Source: Oxalobacteraceae bacterium AB_14
Lineage (GTDB): Bacteria; Pseudomonadota; Gammaproteobacteria; Burkholderiales; Burkholderiaceae_D
Assembly (NCBI GenBank): GCA_000381565.1
Contig: KB906725.1
Span: forward strand, 1,319,731 to 1,383,730
Direction of reading: 5' to 3'
DNA: 64,000 nucleotides
Part shown: piece by piece, positions 27,430-36,840 of the stretch
Position numbering within the stretch: position 1 is the stretch's first letter
Layout of the letters: each line of letters begins with the position of its first letter
Made by a program: the position numbers and the translations under genes
Notes under the pieces: model-generated
The model's database searches: none
The model's input: the letters and a program-made list of their open reading frames with translations, nothing else
What the model was told of the DNA's origin: nothing

Positions 27430-29367
27430 CTACTGAAGTCGGCCGCGTGTAAAGGCGTCCGGAAAAACGGCAACCCTGATATCGGGCCGGGCGGTGCGCA
27501 TCAGCGATAATGCCTCCGGCGTGGCCGCGCTGCCCCGCAGGCTGCGCAATTCCGGCAAAGCGGCCAGCACAGCCGCGCTGGCGCGTTCTAGCAAGACCCC
27601 CATGAGGCGAATCTCACGTACCTGTTTCAGCGCGGCCAAGTGCTCGAATGCCGCGCCATCGAATGGCGGGTACAGGTATAGCTCGGCGAGCAAGGGCGCT
27701 TCGCTCAACGCAGCCGCCGCGCGTGCGTCCAGCTGGGCACCGTCGATGCCGAGCGACTGCACATTGGGCAACGCCGCCAGCAGCGCCAGTGCGCTTGACG
27801 TTACCGGCGACCCGGCGATATCGAGGCAGTGCAGGCGCGCCAGTGTCATCAAGGTGGGCACGATCGCGTCGTCCAGGGAGCAATCGCGCAACTCGATGGT
27901 ATGCAGAAGCGGATGGGAGGCCAATACTTGTAGTCCCTTTGCCGTGAGTGGATTGCCACTGATGTATAGGGCCTCGCAGCACGGCAGTTGCGCGAGTCGC
28001 CGCATTCCCGCATCGTCCAGTCCTGCGCTTTGCGCGATTAAGGCGCGCAAAGACGGGAATCCCGGCATACCGGCGTCGCTGCGTCCAAGAAGGTGCGCTT
28101 CGCCGAGATCCAGCTGTTCCAGACCCGGCGCGGCGCCCAGCGCCGCCATTGCGCCGACGCTAATCTCACCGCGCAGCCTAAGCGAGGAGAGGCCGTGCGG
28201 CAATGCGCCTTCCAGGCCGTTGGCCGATGCATCGAGATCGCGTAGATTTGCCAGCCCTCCCAGCGCTTGCCACAGCGCGGCGTCGGTGTTGTCGACCGTC
28301 ATTTCGAGTGACTGCAATCCTGGTAGCTGCGACAGCGCTTCAACGCCAGCGCCATCGACCGCACCCACCACCAAATCCCGCAGCACTGGGCAGGATGTAC
28401 CAATCGCATGGACGGCCGCTGCAGTCACTTGAACCCCGCGTAGGCTCAGACTGCGCAGCGCGGGGTGAGCGCCGGGAACAACGAATAGGTCGCTAGCGCG
28501 GTTGACGCCGTCCAAGGTCAGTGACTCGAGACTTGCCAAGGTGGCTAAGTGCGGAATACTGTCGCGCGACACTGGCAACCCGGACAGGTCGAGCGTTCGC
28601 CAGCCGCTCCGTGCAAGCAGGCGGTCGACGCCGGCATTTCCGAGCCGTGTATAGGCAACACACAACCGGTCGAGGGCCAAGCCTGCAAGGAGATCTGCTG
28701 CGTTGTCGCCCACATCAGTCTGTCCGAGATCAAGGGAGCGCAGCGATCTGGCATTGGTCAGCAAAGCGAGCGCCTTGTCATCGATACTTGTTTCACCGAG
28801 ATCCAGCTCGCTCAGACCAGGCAGTGCTGATATTGCCTCGATTACGGCGAGGTCTATTGATACATTACGCAGCGCCAGACGGCGCAAAGACCTGCACTGG
28901 CCAAGCGTCGCCAGCGCGACGGCGGAAAGCGGTGGGGGAATGAAGGCGTGTGCTTCAGCGTCGCGCCGGCGCGTTCCCAGCGATAGGTCTTCAAGATGGG
29001 GCAGGGAGGCGAGCGTTTGCAAAACGACGGCATCGACCGCGCAGCCGGCGAGGTTAAGTGAGCGCAATCCGCGGAGGCCGGCGAGTAGCGCCCCAAGTTC
29101 CGCGGCGCTTAGGAAGGTGGCTTGCATCGTCAGCGATTGCGCCAACGTCAACGCCTCGGTGTCGGCCGCGCGCAAGAGATCCGTTGGAAAGTGCCGCCCG
29201 CACAGGTCGAGCTGCTGTAGCATGGTCAAGGAGGAGATCTCACGGATGGTCTCGGCATCGATCCGCGTTGTTGGAAGGGACGCGCCCAAAACGCAGACGT
29301 CATGGCCTTGGCGGCGCACGCGTAGTTCGCCGTCGCGCATCAGAATTAACTCATCCATTGACATCAT
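27430..29367 (-). CDS. Leucine-rich-repeat protein
   Basis: A 645-aa protein built almost wholly of leucine-rich repeats of about 21-24 residues, for example LRSLDLGQTDVGDNAADLLA and LSELDLGETSIDDKALALLT. There are roughly 20 repeats from residue 35 to about 610. No signal peptide, membrane segment or catalytic domain is visible. The 3' end carries a normal stop. LRR proteins in bacteria are often effectors or scaffolds binding other proteins. Its role in the island is unknown. AGGGA lies upstream of the ATG at 29367; nearby in-frame ATGs at 29364 and 29358 are alternatives. Confidence 0.8.
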   Translation of the reverse strand: MMSMDELILMRDGELRVRRQGHDVCVLGASLPTTRIDAETIREISSLTMLQQLDLCGRHFPTDLLRAADTEALTLAQSLTMQATFLSAAELGALLAGLRGLRSLNLAGCAVDAVVLQTLASLPHLEDLSLGTRRRDAEAHAFIPPPLSAVALATLGQCRSLRRLALRNVSIDLAVIEAISALPGLSELDLGETSIDDKALALLTNARSLRSLDLGQTDVGDNAADLLAGLALDRLCVAYTRLGNAGVDRLLARSGWRTLDLSGLPVSRDSIPHLATLASLESLTLDGVNRASDLFVVPGAHPALRSLSLRGVQVTAAAVHAIGTSCPVLRDLVVGAVDGAGVEALSQLPGLQSLEMTVDNTDAALWQALGGLANLRDLDASANGLEGALPHGLSSLRLRGEISVGAMAALGAAPGLEQLDLGEAHLLGRSDAGMPGFPSLRALIAQSAGLDDAGMRRLAQLPCCEALYISGNPLTAKGLQVLASHPLLHTIELRDCSLDDAIVPTLMTLARLHCLDIAGSPVTSSALALLAALPNVQSLGIDGAQLDARAAAALSEAPLLAELYLYPPFDGAAFEHLAALKQVREIRLMGVLLERASAAVLAALPELRSLRGSAATPEALSLMRTARPDIRVAVFPDAFTRGRLQ

Positions 29368-29969
29368 GCCTGTCCCTAGAGATGGTAGCTAAGAGTCCTG
29401 ATTGTACATATCGCCAATGGCAATGCAATAACTTTTTATCATGTTGACAATTGTGCGACAGGTCGTCAATGACGGAGAGAGCGATGCCGCCTCCGATCAC
29501 TCCCTATTGTCTCCTCAGGCATGAATGGCGCCGCCTGTGCAAACTGAATAGTCAGCGAGCAGCCTTCCAATCCCTGCACGATGCTAATCGAGGCTCCTGC
29601 GGAGAAACGCGAGTTAGCCTCGTTATGGCGGAGCAGACGAAAGCGGACATCAGCGATTAGCTCCGCAGCACGGGCCTATTCTGCCTCAGTAGTGACAAAA
29701 GAATGCCCAGATCCGCCTTCGTTCGCATCGCAGCAGCCTAGACCGCTTTAAGCGCCCCCCAATTCTGATGGCGAGTCCCTGATAGGCCAGAGAGTCACGC
29801 GCAAATCGCGCATCGCCAACGGGCTCAATGCTATCGCTGCATCGCGCACCATTGCACCGATGCCGCCTGGCCACGCTCGCTGAGAGTACGTCAGGATCGA
29901 TGCCCGCTACGCTCGACGGAGCGAAGGTTTAACGCACAGGTCAATGCCTCACAGCCCCATAGCTATTCG
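29368..29969. other. Intergenic region between LRR gene and Tn7-like module
   Basis: About 600 bp with no gene I can support. Short open frames (for example 29451-29660 on the plus strand) lack a ribosome site and any recognisable similarity. The region next to 29400-29450 is AT-rich and probably holds the LRR promoter. Neither a comM fragment nor a transposon end was recognised here. Confidence 0.4.
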
Positions 29970-31454
29970 CTAGCAGCGCAAAGAAGAAAACACGTCGACA
30001 CTTCGCCACAGATCCTCGGGGAAATCTATTTGCATGAACGCCGAGATTCTTTGCCGGACACTGTGGCCAAGTATTGGCTCGCCCCACCGAGACAACAAAA
30101 AAGGCGAGCCAATTTGATGTTCCCTACTCGCAAAGGACTTGATGACTTCCCCGTAAAGGCCTTTCGCAAGAGCGCGCGCTTCTTCGATCACAGCAACCTC
30201 ACTGCTTGTGACTAAAATAGTTTTGACACTGGCATGAGTCGCTTTGCATACTCGTTCAACTCTCTGACCAGATATCATCGAAAGCAAAAAGATGAAGCAG
30301 TCGCGTTGCAGTGCAGACCTGTGTGATCGTTGATCTGTCGCATGTGCGCACGCGTTTTCTATGATGAGCAGCAGTCTTCGTCCTTCATCAGTGGTGGCTC
30401 GTCTACGCTGAGCAATCATGCTGTTCAGAAGAGAGCTTTCTGAGACCTTAAGCGCCCGTCGAATTGCAGACTTTGTTATCGAGCCCCCTTCGGCAGCGAT
30501 CGTTTCAATAGCCTTGCTGATGGACTCATGCGTTACCTTATTTCGATCTCGTTTTACAAGACGGCTCCGTATCACCTTCTGAATGCAGTCCGGGGCTAAG
30601 TGCAACGTGCCGCTGAAAGTGCCCAAAGAAATCTCGCAAGCTGCAGCCGCGGAGAGGAAGTTCGTCGGCCAGTCGTGGAGCAACCAAGCGCTGGCAGTGA
30701 TGATCGCCTGGCGTTGGCCTAATGGAAGATGCTCTATTGTGCAGGAAGTGACAATCTCGGCATGATCTATATGAGCTCTTTCAAAGATGTATTTCTGAAG
30801 GCGTCGCGAGCGTGCGCGTAGTAGCAGCTGGGCAAAGTACCAGAGACTATCAAGGGATTTCCCATCTATGTTTGAACTGGTACCTCCTCTATCTAAGGTG
30901 GCGGGATGTGCTAAACGGAAGCCCTGGGCAAGAGATGATCGGCATATGCGACAAGTTATAAGCGGCAACCACGCGGTCGGTGCATTAACTTGAATGGAGG
31001 CCGGCCAAACTGGCGAGCCGCATGTTGGACATTTTTCTTGCAGCGTACATCGATGTCGTTCGCAGTGTGTGGTAAACGCAAAACGCCAGGCAAGGCGGAA
31101 GTAAGGAGCTTCGTCTTCCAGTAAGCAGAGTGGGCAATACATTGAACGGCCACTGCTTCCCACCTGTGATGGATTGAGACGCAGCACCCAGCGCAGTTTT
31201 GTGGCCTCCTGGAATGTAATTCCTAACGAGCGCAGTCTGTGCTCTAGCGTGAGGCATCTAAGTTCGTCCTCTGCGATAGAGAATTCATCGCACAGCCAAC
31301 GAACCTCTTGATCGTCACGTAGTCGATCCGGCTCCATGTACCGTGCCGCCCCAGGCGCAGGAGGGTAGCGCCAAAAGCCGTTCATTTCGCCCGCACGTTG
31401 CCTCCATGACGACAACGATTCACCGGAAAGCGGTGGCGGGCGAAGTAGAAACAT
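29970..31454 (-). CDS. tniQ: TniQ-family target-selection protein 1 (large)
   Basis: This 494-aa TniQ protein starts with the family's FLLRPPPLSGESLSSWRQR segment. A zinc-binding array follows: CPLC (C107, C110), H130 and H134, CPTC (C142, C145) and C168/C171. The long C-terminal part (from about 180) is helical and could recognise DNA, as in TnsD-type proteins. TniQ/TnsD proteins choose the insertion site and recruit the TnsC ATPase. The ATG at 31454 has AGGAGA nine bases upstream, which overlaps the stop of the preceding TniQ gene. The larger of two, it is the likelier sequence-specific selector for comM; this is inferred. Confidence 0.82.
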   Translation of the reverse strand: MFLLRPPPLSGESLSSWRQRAGEMNGFWRYPPAPGAARYMEPDRLRDDQEVRWLCDEFSIAEDELRCLTLEHRLRSLGITFQEATKLRWVLRLNPSQVGSSGRSMYCPLCLLEDEAPYFRLAWRFAFTTHCERHRCTLQEKCPTCGSPVWPASIQVNAPTAWLPLITCRICRSSLAQGFRLAHPATLDRGGTSSNIDGKSLDSLWYFAQLLLRARSRRLQKYIFERAHIDHAEIVTSCTIEHLPLGQRQAIITASAWLLHDWPTNFLSAAAACEISLGTFSGTLHLAPDCIQKVIRSRLVKRDRNKVTHESISKAIETIAAEGGSITKSAIRRALKVSESSLLNSMIAQRRRATTDEGRRLLLIIENACAHATDQRSHRSALQRDCFIFLLSMISGQRVERVCKATHASVKTILVTSSEVAVIEEARALAKGLYGEVIKSFASREHQIGSPFLLSRWGEPILGHSVRQRISAFMQIDFPEDLWRSVDVFSSLRC

Positions 31455-31467
31455 GATCAGCTTTCTC

Positions 31468-32319
31468 CTATACTGAATTGCCAAGTAAGCCCTGAATAAT
31501 CGAATTGACTGGGGTAGGACAACGTGTCCAGGCAATTAGGTTATCGAGACGTTTGGGTGACTCATTCCGAAACTCCTCAAGGACTTGTTCGATCAGGTGG
31601 TCTGCCATGTAGGCTACCCTCTCTAACCACGGATGATGCCGAACGCTTAGGTGTGGATAGTTGTATCTGGAGCGATTTCCTCCTGCGCTTTGATACCATA
31701 ACAAGAGCCTGGCAATTGCTAAATCACTGTGACTTTTTACGCTGCAAAAACCAAGCTCCTTTCCTGGTGAGAAGCGGCGCCTAAACTCCTTTGCCCAGTC
31801 TGCTGCTGGAATAGGTGTACTTTCACGAAAGTCGCGCTGGCATCGGCCACACCGTAACCGGTGCTTCCTCGTGTATAAAATAGAGCTGTCACAGCCATCG
31901 CAGACGTCGAGAAGAACGGTTTCGTGAATTGGACAGATGAGCGACAACGGGTAGTTGAAATACTGTGGAACCACCATTTCTTCATCCATGCAGACTAAGC
32001 ATATTCTGCCCTGGAGGCCGAGGCCCCAGGCCTTTAAAGAGGGAACAGACTTCGAATTTCGGCTTCTCAATGTAAGCTTCCCTTCAAAGAATCGTTGAAG
32101 CTCATCATCACTTAGAACCATTAAAGACGAGAAGGATGCCTTGTAGCTTCGAAGGAGATCGCGGAGGCTACCTAAGGAGTTCATCTCGGCCAGCTGCATA
32201 AGATGATCTTGTCGGCACTGATGACTCGTTCGCACCGGCCGAACCAGCAATCCTCTTGCATCGCCTTCTCGCTCAACAGGTTCGAGATATAGTGCACGTC
32301 TTACGTCAACGGGAACCAT
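31468..32319 (-). CDS. tniQ: TniQ-family protein 2 (short)
   Basis: A 283-aa TniQ-like protein with the same zinc-site order: C107/C110 (CLVC), CPIH with His132, C140/C143 (CDGC) and C157/C160 (CGRC). The N-terminal part is less typical than in the following TniQ. The start follows the tnsC stop by a single base (TAATATG) with GGAAGG upstream, so it is cotranscribed and probably coupled. Two TniQ proteins in one Tn7-like element may bind as a heterodimer or serve two targeting routes. Confidence 0.78.
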   Translation of the reverse strand: MVPVDVRRALYLEPVEREGDARGLLVRPVRTSHQCRQDHLMQLAEMNSLGSLRDLLRSYKASFSSLMVLSDDELQRFFEGKLTLRSRNSKSVPSLKAWGLGLQGRICLVCMDEEMVVPQYFNYPLSLICPIHETVLLDVCDGCDSSILYTRKHRLRCGRCQRDFRESTPIPAADWAKEFRRRFSPGKELGFCSVKSHSDLAIARLLLWYQSAGGNRSRYNYPHLSVRHHPWLERVAYMADHLIEQVLEEFRNESPKRLDNLIAWTRCPTPVNSIIQGLLGNSV

Positions 32320-32320
32320 A

Positions 32321-33313
32321 TTAATCCTTCCTTACGGGGTTATCCCACGTATCGTACAAGTCGTGATAAGGCTCTCCCACCTGGTCCAGTGGTCTACTTG
32401 GCCCATTAGCCAAAAAAGGATTTTGCGAGCTTCTTATCGAATCTCCCATCATCGTTTGAAAACCTTTCGCCAGATCCTCCTGGTTCCATTGATCTCGTCC
32501 TGCATCGACTGCAAAGCCAACAACACGGCTGAACAACATAAACACGTAGTCGAATATTCCATTGGTCGCAAAATAAATTTGCTTCGTCATTGCAGATGTC
32601 ACCTCGGTGGTCTGAGCAAGCGGAAGCTCGGCGTCGAACCTCTTCAGGAACTCCTGAAAGTCAACAAACCTTTTTGCCGTATTGATCTTGAAGTAGTCTA
32701 TCTTTACCTGCCGGGTAGCTCTCCGTCTCAACTGTGGATTGCGCTGGATGATCTCCTTCGCAGAAGGCGCGCCCAAGAGCACAACCAAAATCTTCGAGTT
32801 GTCAATCAAGTCCCTAATCCAGTCGCCGATGTCTTTTATCCCTCCGGCCTTGCGTCGAGCAGTGATATCGTGGACATTGTCGATTACGATTACTCGAGTA
32901 CCGATGTGGCTCAGCAAAGTCTGAATGCGGCTCTCTAAGGATTGATCCTTCTGTGTGACGCCGGCCGCCGGCTGAATCGACCGCAATAGTTCTACAGCGA
33001 TGCTTCGCTTTGTCATGACTGATGGCAGACTGAAGCTCACGACAGGGACTTTTGACTTCCATCCTTCATGATCGTCTGGCCATAGCCGTTTCAAGTAGCG
33101 GGACAAGTGGCTTTTACCAGAACCTGACGGCGCCAGCACCAACAGCCCAGCCCCTTTTTTTAATTGTTCGCAGATGCGAACCTGGTCTTTGATTTCCAAC
33201 AGCGCACGTATGAACGTTGGGTGGTGTACATGCATCTCTTGGGTCATGTACTGCAGGCGCTCTTCAAGCGGAACACCTTGCCAGCGAGACTTTGGCTTCT
33301 CAATTTTTTCCAT
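32321..33313 (-). CDS. tnsC: TnsC/TniB-type AAA+ ATPase, transposition regulator
   Basis: The 330-aa product is an AAA+ ATPase with Walker A APSGSGKS (residues 61-68) and Walker B VIVIDNVHD. The N-terminal SRWQGVPLEERL is typical for TniB. TnsC-type ATPases link the target selector to the transposase and enforce target immunity. The ATG at 33313 is preferred: GGAGG lies about ten bases upstream and the tnsB stop ends one base before it. A longer frame to 33346 would overlap tnsB. Confidence 0.88.
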   Translation of the reverse strand: MEKIEKPKSRWQGVPLEERLQYMTQEMHVHHPTFIRALLEIKDQVRICEQLKKGAGLLVLAPSGSGKSHLSRYLKRLWPDDHEGWKSKVPVVSFSLPSVMTKRSIAVELLRSIQPAAGVTQKDQSLESRIQTLLSHIGTRVIVIDNVHDITARRKAGGIKDIGDWIRDLIDNSKILVVLLGAPSAKEIIQRNPQLRRRATRQVKIDYFKINTAKRFVDFQEFLKRFDAELPLAQTTEVTSAMTKQIYFATNGIFDYVFMLFSRVVGFAVDAGRDQWNQEDLAKGFQTMMGDSIRSSQNPFLANGPSRPLDQVGEPYHDLYDTWDNPVRKD

Positions 33314-33314
33314 T

Positions 33315-35369
33315 TCAAAAATCCTCCGGGATATCCCAATGTTCATCGATCACTTCCAATACAGCTTCGTCGATTTGACTAACCTGGTACTCAAGATCAC
33401 TTACCGACTCAACGATCGTGTCGGCAGGAAGGACTGCCGAGGACTCGGTATCGCCGAAGGATGCTTTATTTGCCCAGGAACGCTCACGGCGTTTGGAGGA
33501 TGTTCGAGTCTGTCTGATCAGTTGCTGCAGCTCGGCCCGAGCTTTCAACAGGTCCGGCAAAGAAGGGTTTTTGATCATGCGATCCCTGGTCATCTTCCTG
33601 ATGAGTCGATGCTGGTAAATCGTGGTCCGTTCGGTGTATTCCCGCTGGACGCTTGGCACCATGAAATAACGGTTTTCAAAAGGATTACGAACGAAGATGC
33701 GATCCAACGTTTCCTCAGCTGGATATCTGAAAAATATTTTCGCGGAGCTTCCCAATCGTCGTCTCAAATGGATCAACTGATCACTCTGGTAGATGAGCCC
33801 AAGAAATCGCACGCCTTCCGGCCTCAGTTGGACCTCGTGAGATAGAGAAAAGTAGGCATCAAACTGATCGAGGTTTATCGGAAGGCGGCTTCGGCTATGT
33901 CGCATACTCGCATCCCAAGCCTGTGCCGGCGTAAGTCCGTTTTCGCGGGGCTTGTTGGCGTGGGTGTTGTATGCCCACTGCATAACGATGGCTTTGAAGG
34001 AATTGACACCCATCGCCGCGGAAGCCAAGCCTTCGCTGAGCTGAGATTTATCTTCTTTGGCCCCACCAAAACCAGGCAGCTCACCAAGCAGGTATTCCAC
34101 CAGCTCGCCATTGAAATTCTCTACGACAGATTTTTCTGTCGGTGTGCGGGGCTTTGCCCAAGCACACATGCTGCTACATGCTTCAAGGATTGCAGCCTCC
34201 AAAGCAGCAGCATGAAAATAGAGTGCGTTGTCAAAGATCGCGATCCCTGGACTCCCGAAAGCGTCAGAGACGTTAAGCTGAAGACCAACTTGACGCATAG
34301 CAGGACCTTTTGGCAACACGGCGGATCGAAACGCAGCCAGTGCGGAGGCGGTGCTGCGGTGACGGTGGCTTATAGAGAGCCCTAACGGGCGCGTACTATG
34401 CTGGTCCACTGCTGCGGTGATGAACCCTCGCCCCATGGGTAGGTCAGTGAACTCATCGATCAAAAAGATACGAGTGTCCTTATCATCGAATTCGACAACC
34501 TCTAGTGAGCGCTGTGCTTTGTCTCGCGGATAGTGAGAGCGGAACTGTTTGTTTGCATTGGCTAGCCCTTTATTGCGTAAGCAGATTTCGTAAGCCGAAA
34601 ATTCGCTTTTGATCATCCGATTTAAAGTGGACCAGCTTGGCTGTGCAAGACTAGCTTGGTCTGCAGGTGCCGCACTCTGAAGTTCAGCTTGTACGTCCAG
34701 AAGAATATCGAACGTGCGAATTTTTCTTCTTGGATTGGCTCGAATGTCTTGGAACGTTTTTCGCACAGCTTCCAGCAAGGCCGGAGGTAACCGTTTGCCT
34801 GTACCCCTTCCACCGCGGTCTGCAAAGTTTGGGACAAGTGCGCGATAGTCTCCATGAAGTCTGTCGTACTCGAGAGACCATTCATATACGGTGCGCAATG
34901 AGAAGTTAATTAGCTCCTGGTCTTCAGCGCGCATTCGTTCTTTTAAACGTGTGAAATCCAGTTCCAGTAGCGGTGTCGACCTCAAGCATCGATAGCCAAG
35001 TTTACGTAACTCAGTGATGTATTTGAACAGGCTGTAAGCATGCAGTCTGGCAGCTTCGCTTAGGTCCGTGCCAAAGATCGCAAACGAAGAGCGCTCATAA
35101 GGAAGTGCGGATATCTCCTCGACCTGATTCGTCGAGGCAGCAGGTACCAAGCGTCGCGCGGTGTACTCGTCATAAATTGACGCAGTAGTCGTGAAGCGTT
35201 CTTCCATCGTTTCGAGATTGCGCATGATGACTTGTGCACCTACGACTCGTACAACTTCGAATTTGGTCAGGCCATGTTGTAGCTTCTGTCCGCATTCCAG
35301 CGTAAACATCGTCGGCGTGAGCTCACGCTGAGGCAGGCCTACGCCTGCAATTGATTTGTAGTTGGCCAT
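33315..35369 (-). CDS. tnsB: TnsB/TniA-type DDE transposase
   Basis: A 684-aa transposase of the retroviral-integrase type. The core shows VDQHSTRPLG (first Asp in FITAAVD), IFDNALYFH (second Asp) and EKSVVENFN (catalytic Glu). An N-terminal region of about 200 residues would bind the transposon ends, and a C-terminal beta-barrel region follows the core. TnsB cuts the 3' ends and joins them to the target. The ATG at 35369 was chosen over an upstream frame that would overlap tnsA; GAGAG precedes it. tnsA ends five bases upstream. Confidence 0.88.
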   Translation of the reverse strand: MANYKSIAGVGLPQRELTPTMFTLECGQKLQHGLTKFEVVRVVGAQVIMRNLETMEERFTTTASIYDEYTARRLVPAASTNQVEEISALPYERSSFAIFGTDLSEAARLHAYSLFKYITELRKLGYRCLRSTPLLELDFTRLKERMRAEDQELINFSLRTVYEWSLEYDRLHGDYRALVPNFADRGGRGTGKRLPPALLEAVRKTFQDIRANPRRKIRTFDILLDVQAELQSAAPADQASLAQPSWSTLNRMIKSEFSAYEICLRNKGLANANKQFRSHYPRDKAQRSLEVVEFDDKDTRIFLIDEFTDLPMGRGFITAAVDQHSTRPLGLSISHRHRSTASALAAFRSAVLPKGPAMRQVGLQLNVSDAFGSPGIAIFDNALYFHAAALEAAILEACSSMCAWAKPRTPTEKSVVENFNGELVEYLLGELPGFGGAKEDKSQLSEGLASAAMGVNSFKAIVMQWAYNTHANKPRENGLTPAQAWDASMRHSRSRLPINLDQFDAYFSLSHEVQLRPEGVRFLGLIYQSDQLIHLRRRLGSSAKIFFRYPAEETLDRIFVRNPFENRYFMVPSVQREYTERTTIYQHRLIRKMTRDRMIKNPSLPDLLKARAELQQLIRQTRTSSKRRERSWANKASFGDTESSAVLPADTIVESVSDLEYQVSQIDEAVLEVIDEHWDIPEDF

Positions 35370-35373
35370 GGCA

Positions 35374-36120
35374 TCAAACTCTCGATTGCTGTTCCCACCA
35401 GCTGTGGCCGCTGGTAGACGAACCAAAGGCGATCGCGGGAAGATCGATAAGAGGGAGGGGCGAGACAGGGGAATCTGGACCAAATGCGTGAGTAGGCGCG
35501 AAAAACGCCTCACCTCTCCAGGCTGCAGCATAGATACAGCCTAGGTCGAACCCGGCGTCCACAAGCGATGAGAATTTCTTTGCGCCGCTAGTGGCGACAT
35601 ACGACTTGAGCTCTGATGATTCTTCTGTAGGCACGCACTGTGCAGTGCGGCGCATCTCAATCAAGTTATGCCGTAGATGAAGCGAGAGCGGATAGCGATC
35701 AGTCCAGCACAAATACTTAATGCCGTATTCCGCGAAGCGGGCCTTGTTGCGATCCAGGTTAGCTTGAACGATCGCTGTGATGTAGCGGGAATTCTTCACC
35801 TCGATAGCGTAGATCGTCTTGTCTGCACCTACGGCAAGATAGTCGGGGACGATCTCACAACCAAATTCATCTACGCTGGTTCTGAATGGCTGTTCTTTGA
35901 AATGGGTAATCTGACCGAGCGAGGCAAGGTACTCGAGCAGAATGAGTGCGACGGCCTCGTTGCGCCCTTGGGCACCTACGAAGCGGTTGACGTGGTTTGA
36001 CCAAAGCTCATGGTATTGCGTGGATTTGGTGCGGCCCTTGAGTAGGCGAACTGGCGGGGCAGAAAGGACTTGGCTGAGCCATTCCCGGGATCCCAAGAGG
36101 ACCGGTATTTCGTTTGGCAT
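35374..36120 (-). CDS. tnsA: TnsA-type endonuclease
   Basis: The 248-aa product matches the TnsA fold: Glu55 (NEA), VPDY with Asp93 and EVK at 107-109 form the restriction-endonuclease-like catalytic set. TnsA cuts the 5' transposon ends, making cut-and-paste movement possible. The ATG at 36120 follows GGGAGAG; the TTG upstream in the same frame is less likely. The order tnsA-tnsB-tnsC-tniQ-tniQ is a single tight operon. Confidence 0.85.
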   Translation of the reverse strand: MPNEIPVLLGSREWLSQVLSAPPVRLLKGRTKSTQYHELWSNHVNRFVGAQGRNEAVALILLEYLASLGQITHFKEQPFRTSVDEFGCEIVPDYLAVGADKTIYAIEVKNSRYITAIVQANLDRNKARFAEYGIKYLCWTDRYPLSLHLRHNLIEMRRTAQCVPTEESSELKSYVATSGAKKFSSLVDAGFDLGCIYAAAWRGEAFFAPTHAFGPDSPVSPLPLIDLPAIAFGSSTSGHSWWEQQSRV

Positions 36121-36276
36121 GATCTCTCCCAATGCGGCAAAGCGCGTATTTTTGAAAATAGGGGATTGACCTTCGGGTTGGGGATCGGTATCTTGAGGGT
36201 GTCTAGGTCCTTAGATCCCGATCTTTGGCCAAAAGGGGCGAATCTACTACGTGGGTTCGTCGCTTTTCTTACATAT

Positions 36277-36681
36277 TTACTCCTTCTCCTCATCTAAAAT
36301 CGATGTGATTCGTTTCTGTTTTTCACCAGAGACTCTAATCGCCCGTCCATCCCTGATGACGTATAGGCATGTCAACAAGTTTGCATCGGCATCATTGGAA
36401 TGACCCTTGCGACGTAATCGTTCGATTACTGCCTTTTCACAGAGCCTATCCATGTCCTCTCTAGCCATATTCATAGCGGTAGCGATCTTTGCTACCGTCT
36501 CTAATGGAGGTGGGACTCGACGCGAATTTTCTAACAGCGAGTAGTAGCCTCTAGCCATACGAGCGGTGTCTGCGACCTGAGATTGGCTAAGCCCGAGTAA
36601 TGTTCGGAGTCGGAACAACTCTGCACCAAACGAAATTTCTTCTTCAGGGTCACGCATATCGTAGCCAGGCTGACGAGCCAT
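36277..36681 (-). CDS. XRE-family regulator of the Tn7-like module
   Basis: A 134-aa helix-turn-helix protein (HTH residues about 20-75: FRLRTLLGLSQSQVADTARM then YYSLLENSRRVPPP). It lies upstream of tnsA on the same strand, 156 bp away, next to the transposon end. It probably controls transposition genes. The ATG at 36681 is preferred over a TTG further upstream, although no strong ribosome site is visible. Confidence 0.75.
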   Translation of the reverse strand: MARQPGYDMRDPEEEISFGAELFRLRTLLGLSQSQVADTARMARGYYSLLENSRRVPPPLETVAKIATAMNMAREDMDRLCEKAVIERLRRKGHSNDADANLLTCLYVIRDGRAIRVSGEKQKRITSILDEEKE

Positions 36682-36840
36682 TTTTAAGATAGCACGTGGA
36701 ATCAAGTTTTTGCAAGTTTGTCCTTTTAAATCAATGGGTTAGTTACGTTCTATATACATGAAACGGAAATTTTTTCGAGCATCCACGCAAACTCATCTAC
36801 CGACAGATAGAAATTGCTCTTCATTTAATCCGCTTTGCGT

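Noticed and set aside
27430..29367. Repeat array or CRISPR in the LRR region
   Set aside because: The periodicity is coding (leucine-rich repeats) with variable DNA, not identical repeats with unique spacers.
29451..29660. Small plus-strand open frame near the LRR gene
   Set aside because: No ribosome site, no recognisable domain, and no conserved neighbour.
29970..36681. CRISPR-associated transposon
   Set aside because: TniQ and Tns genes are present, but no cas gene or CRISPR array is visible near them.
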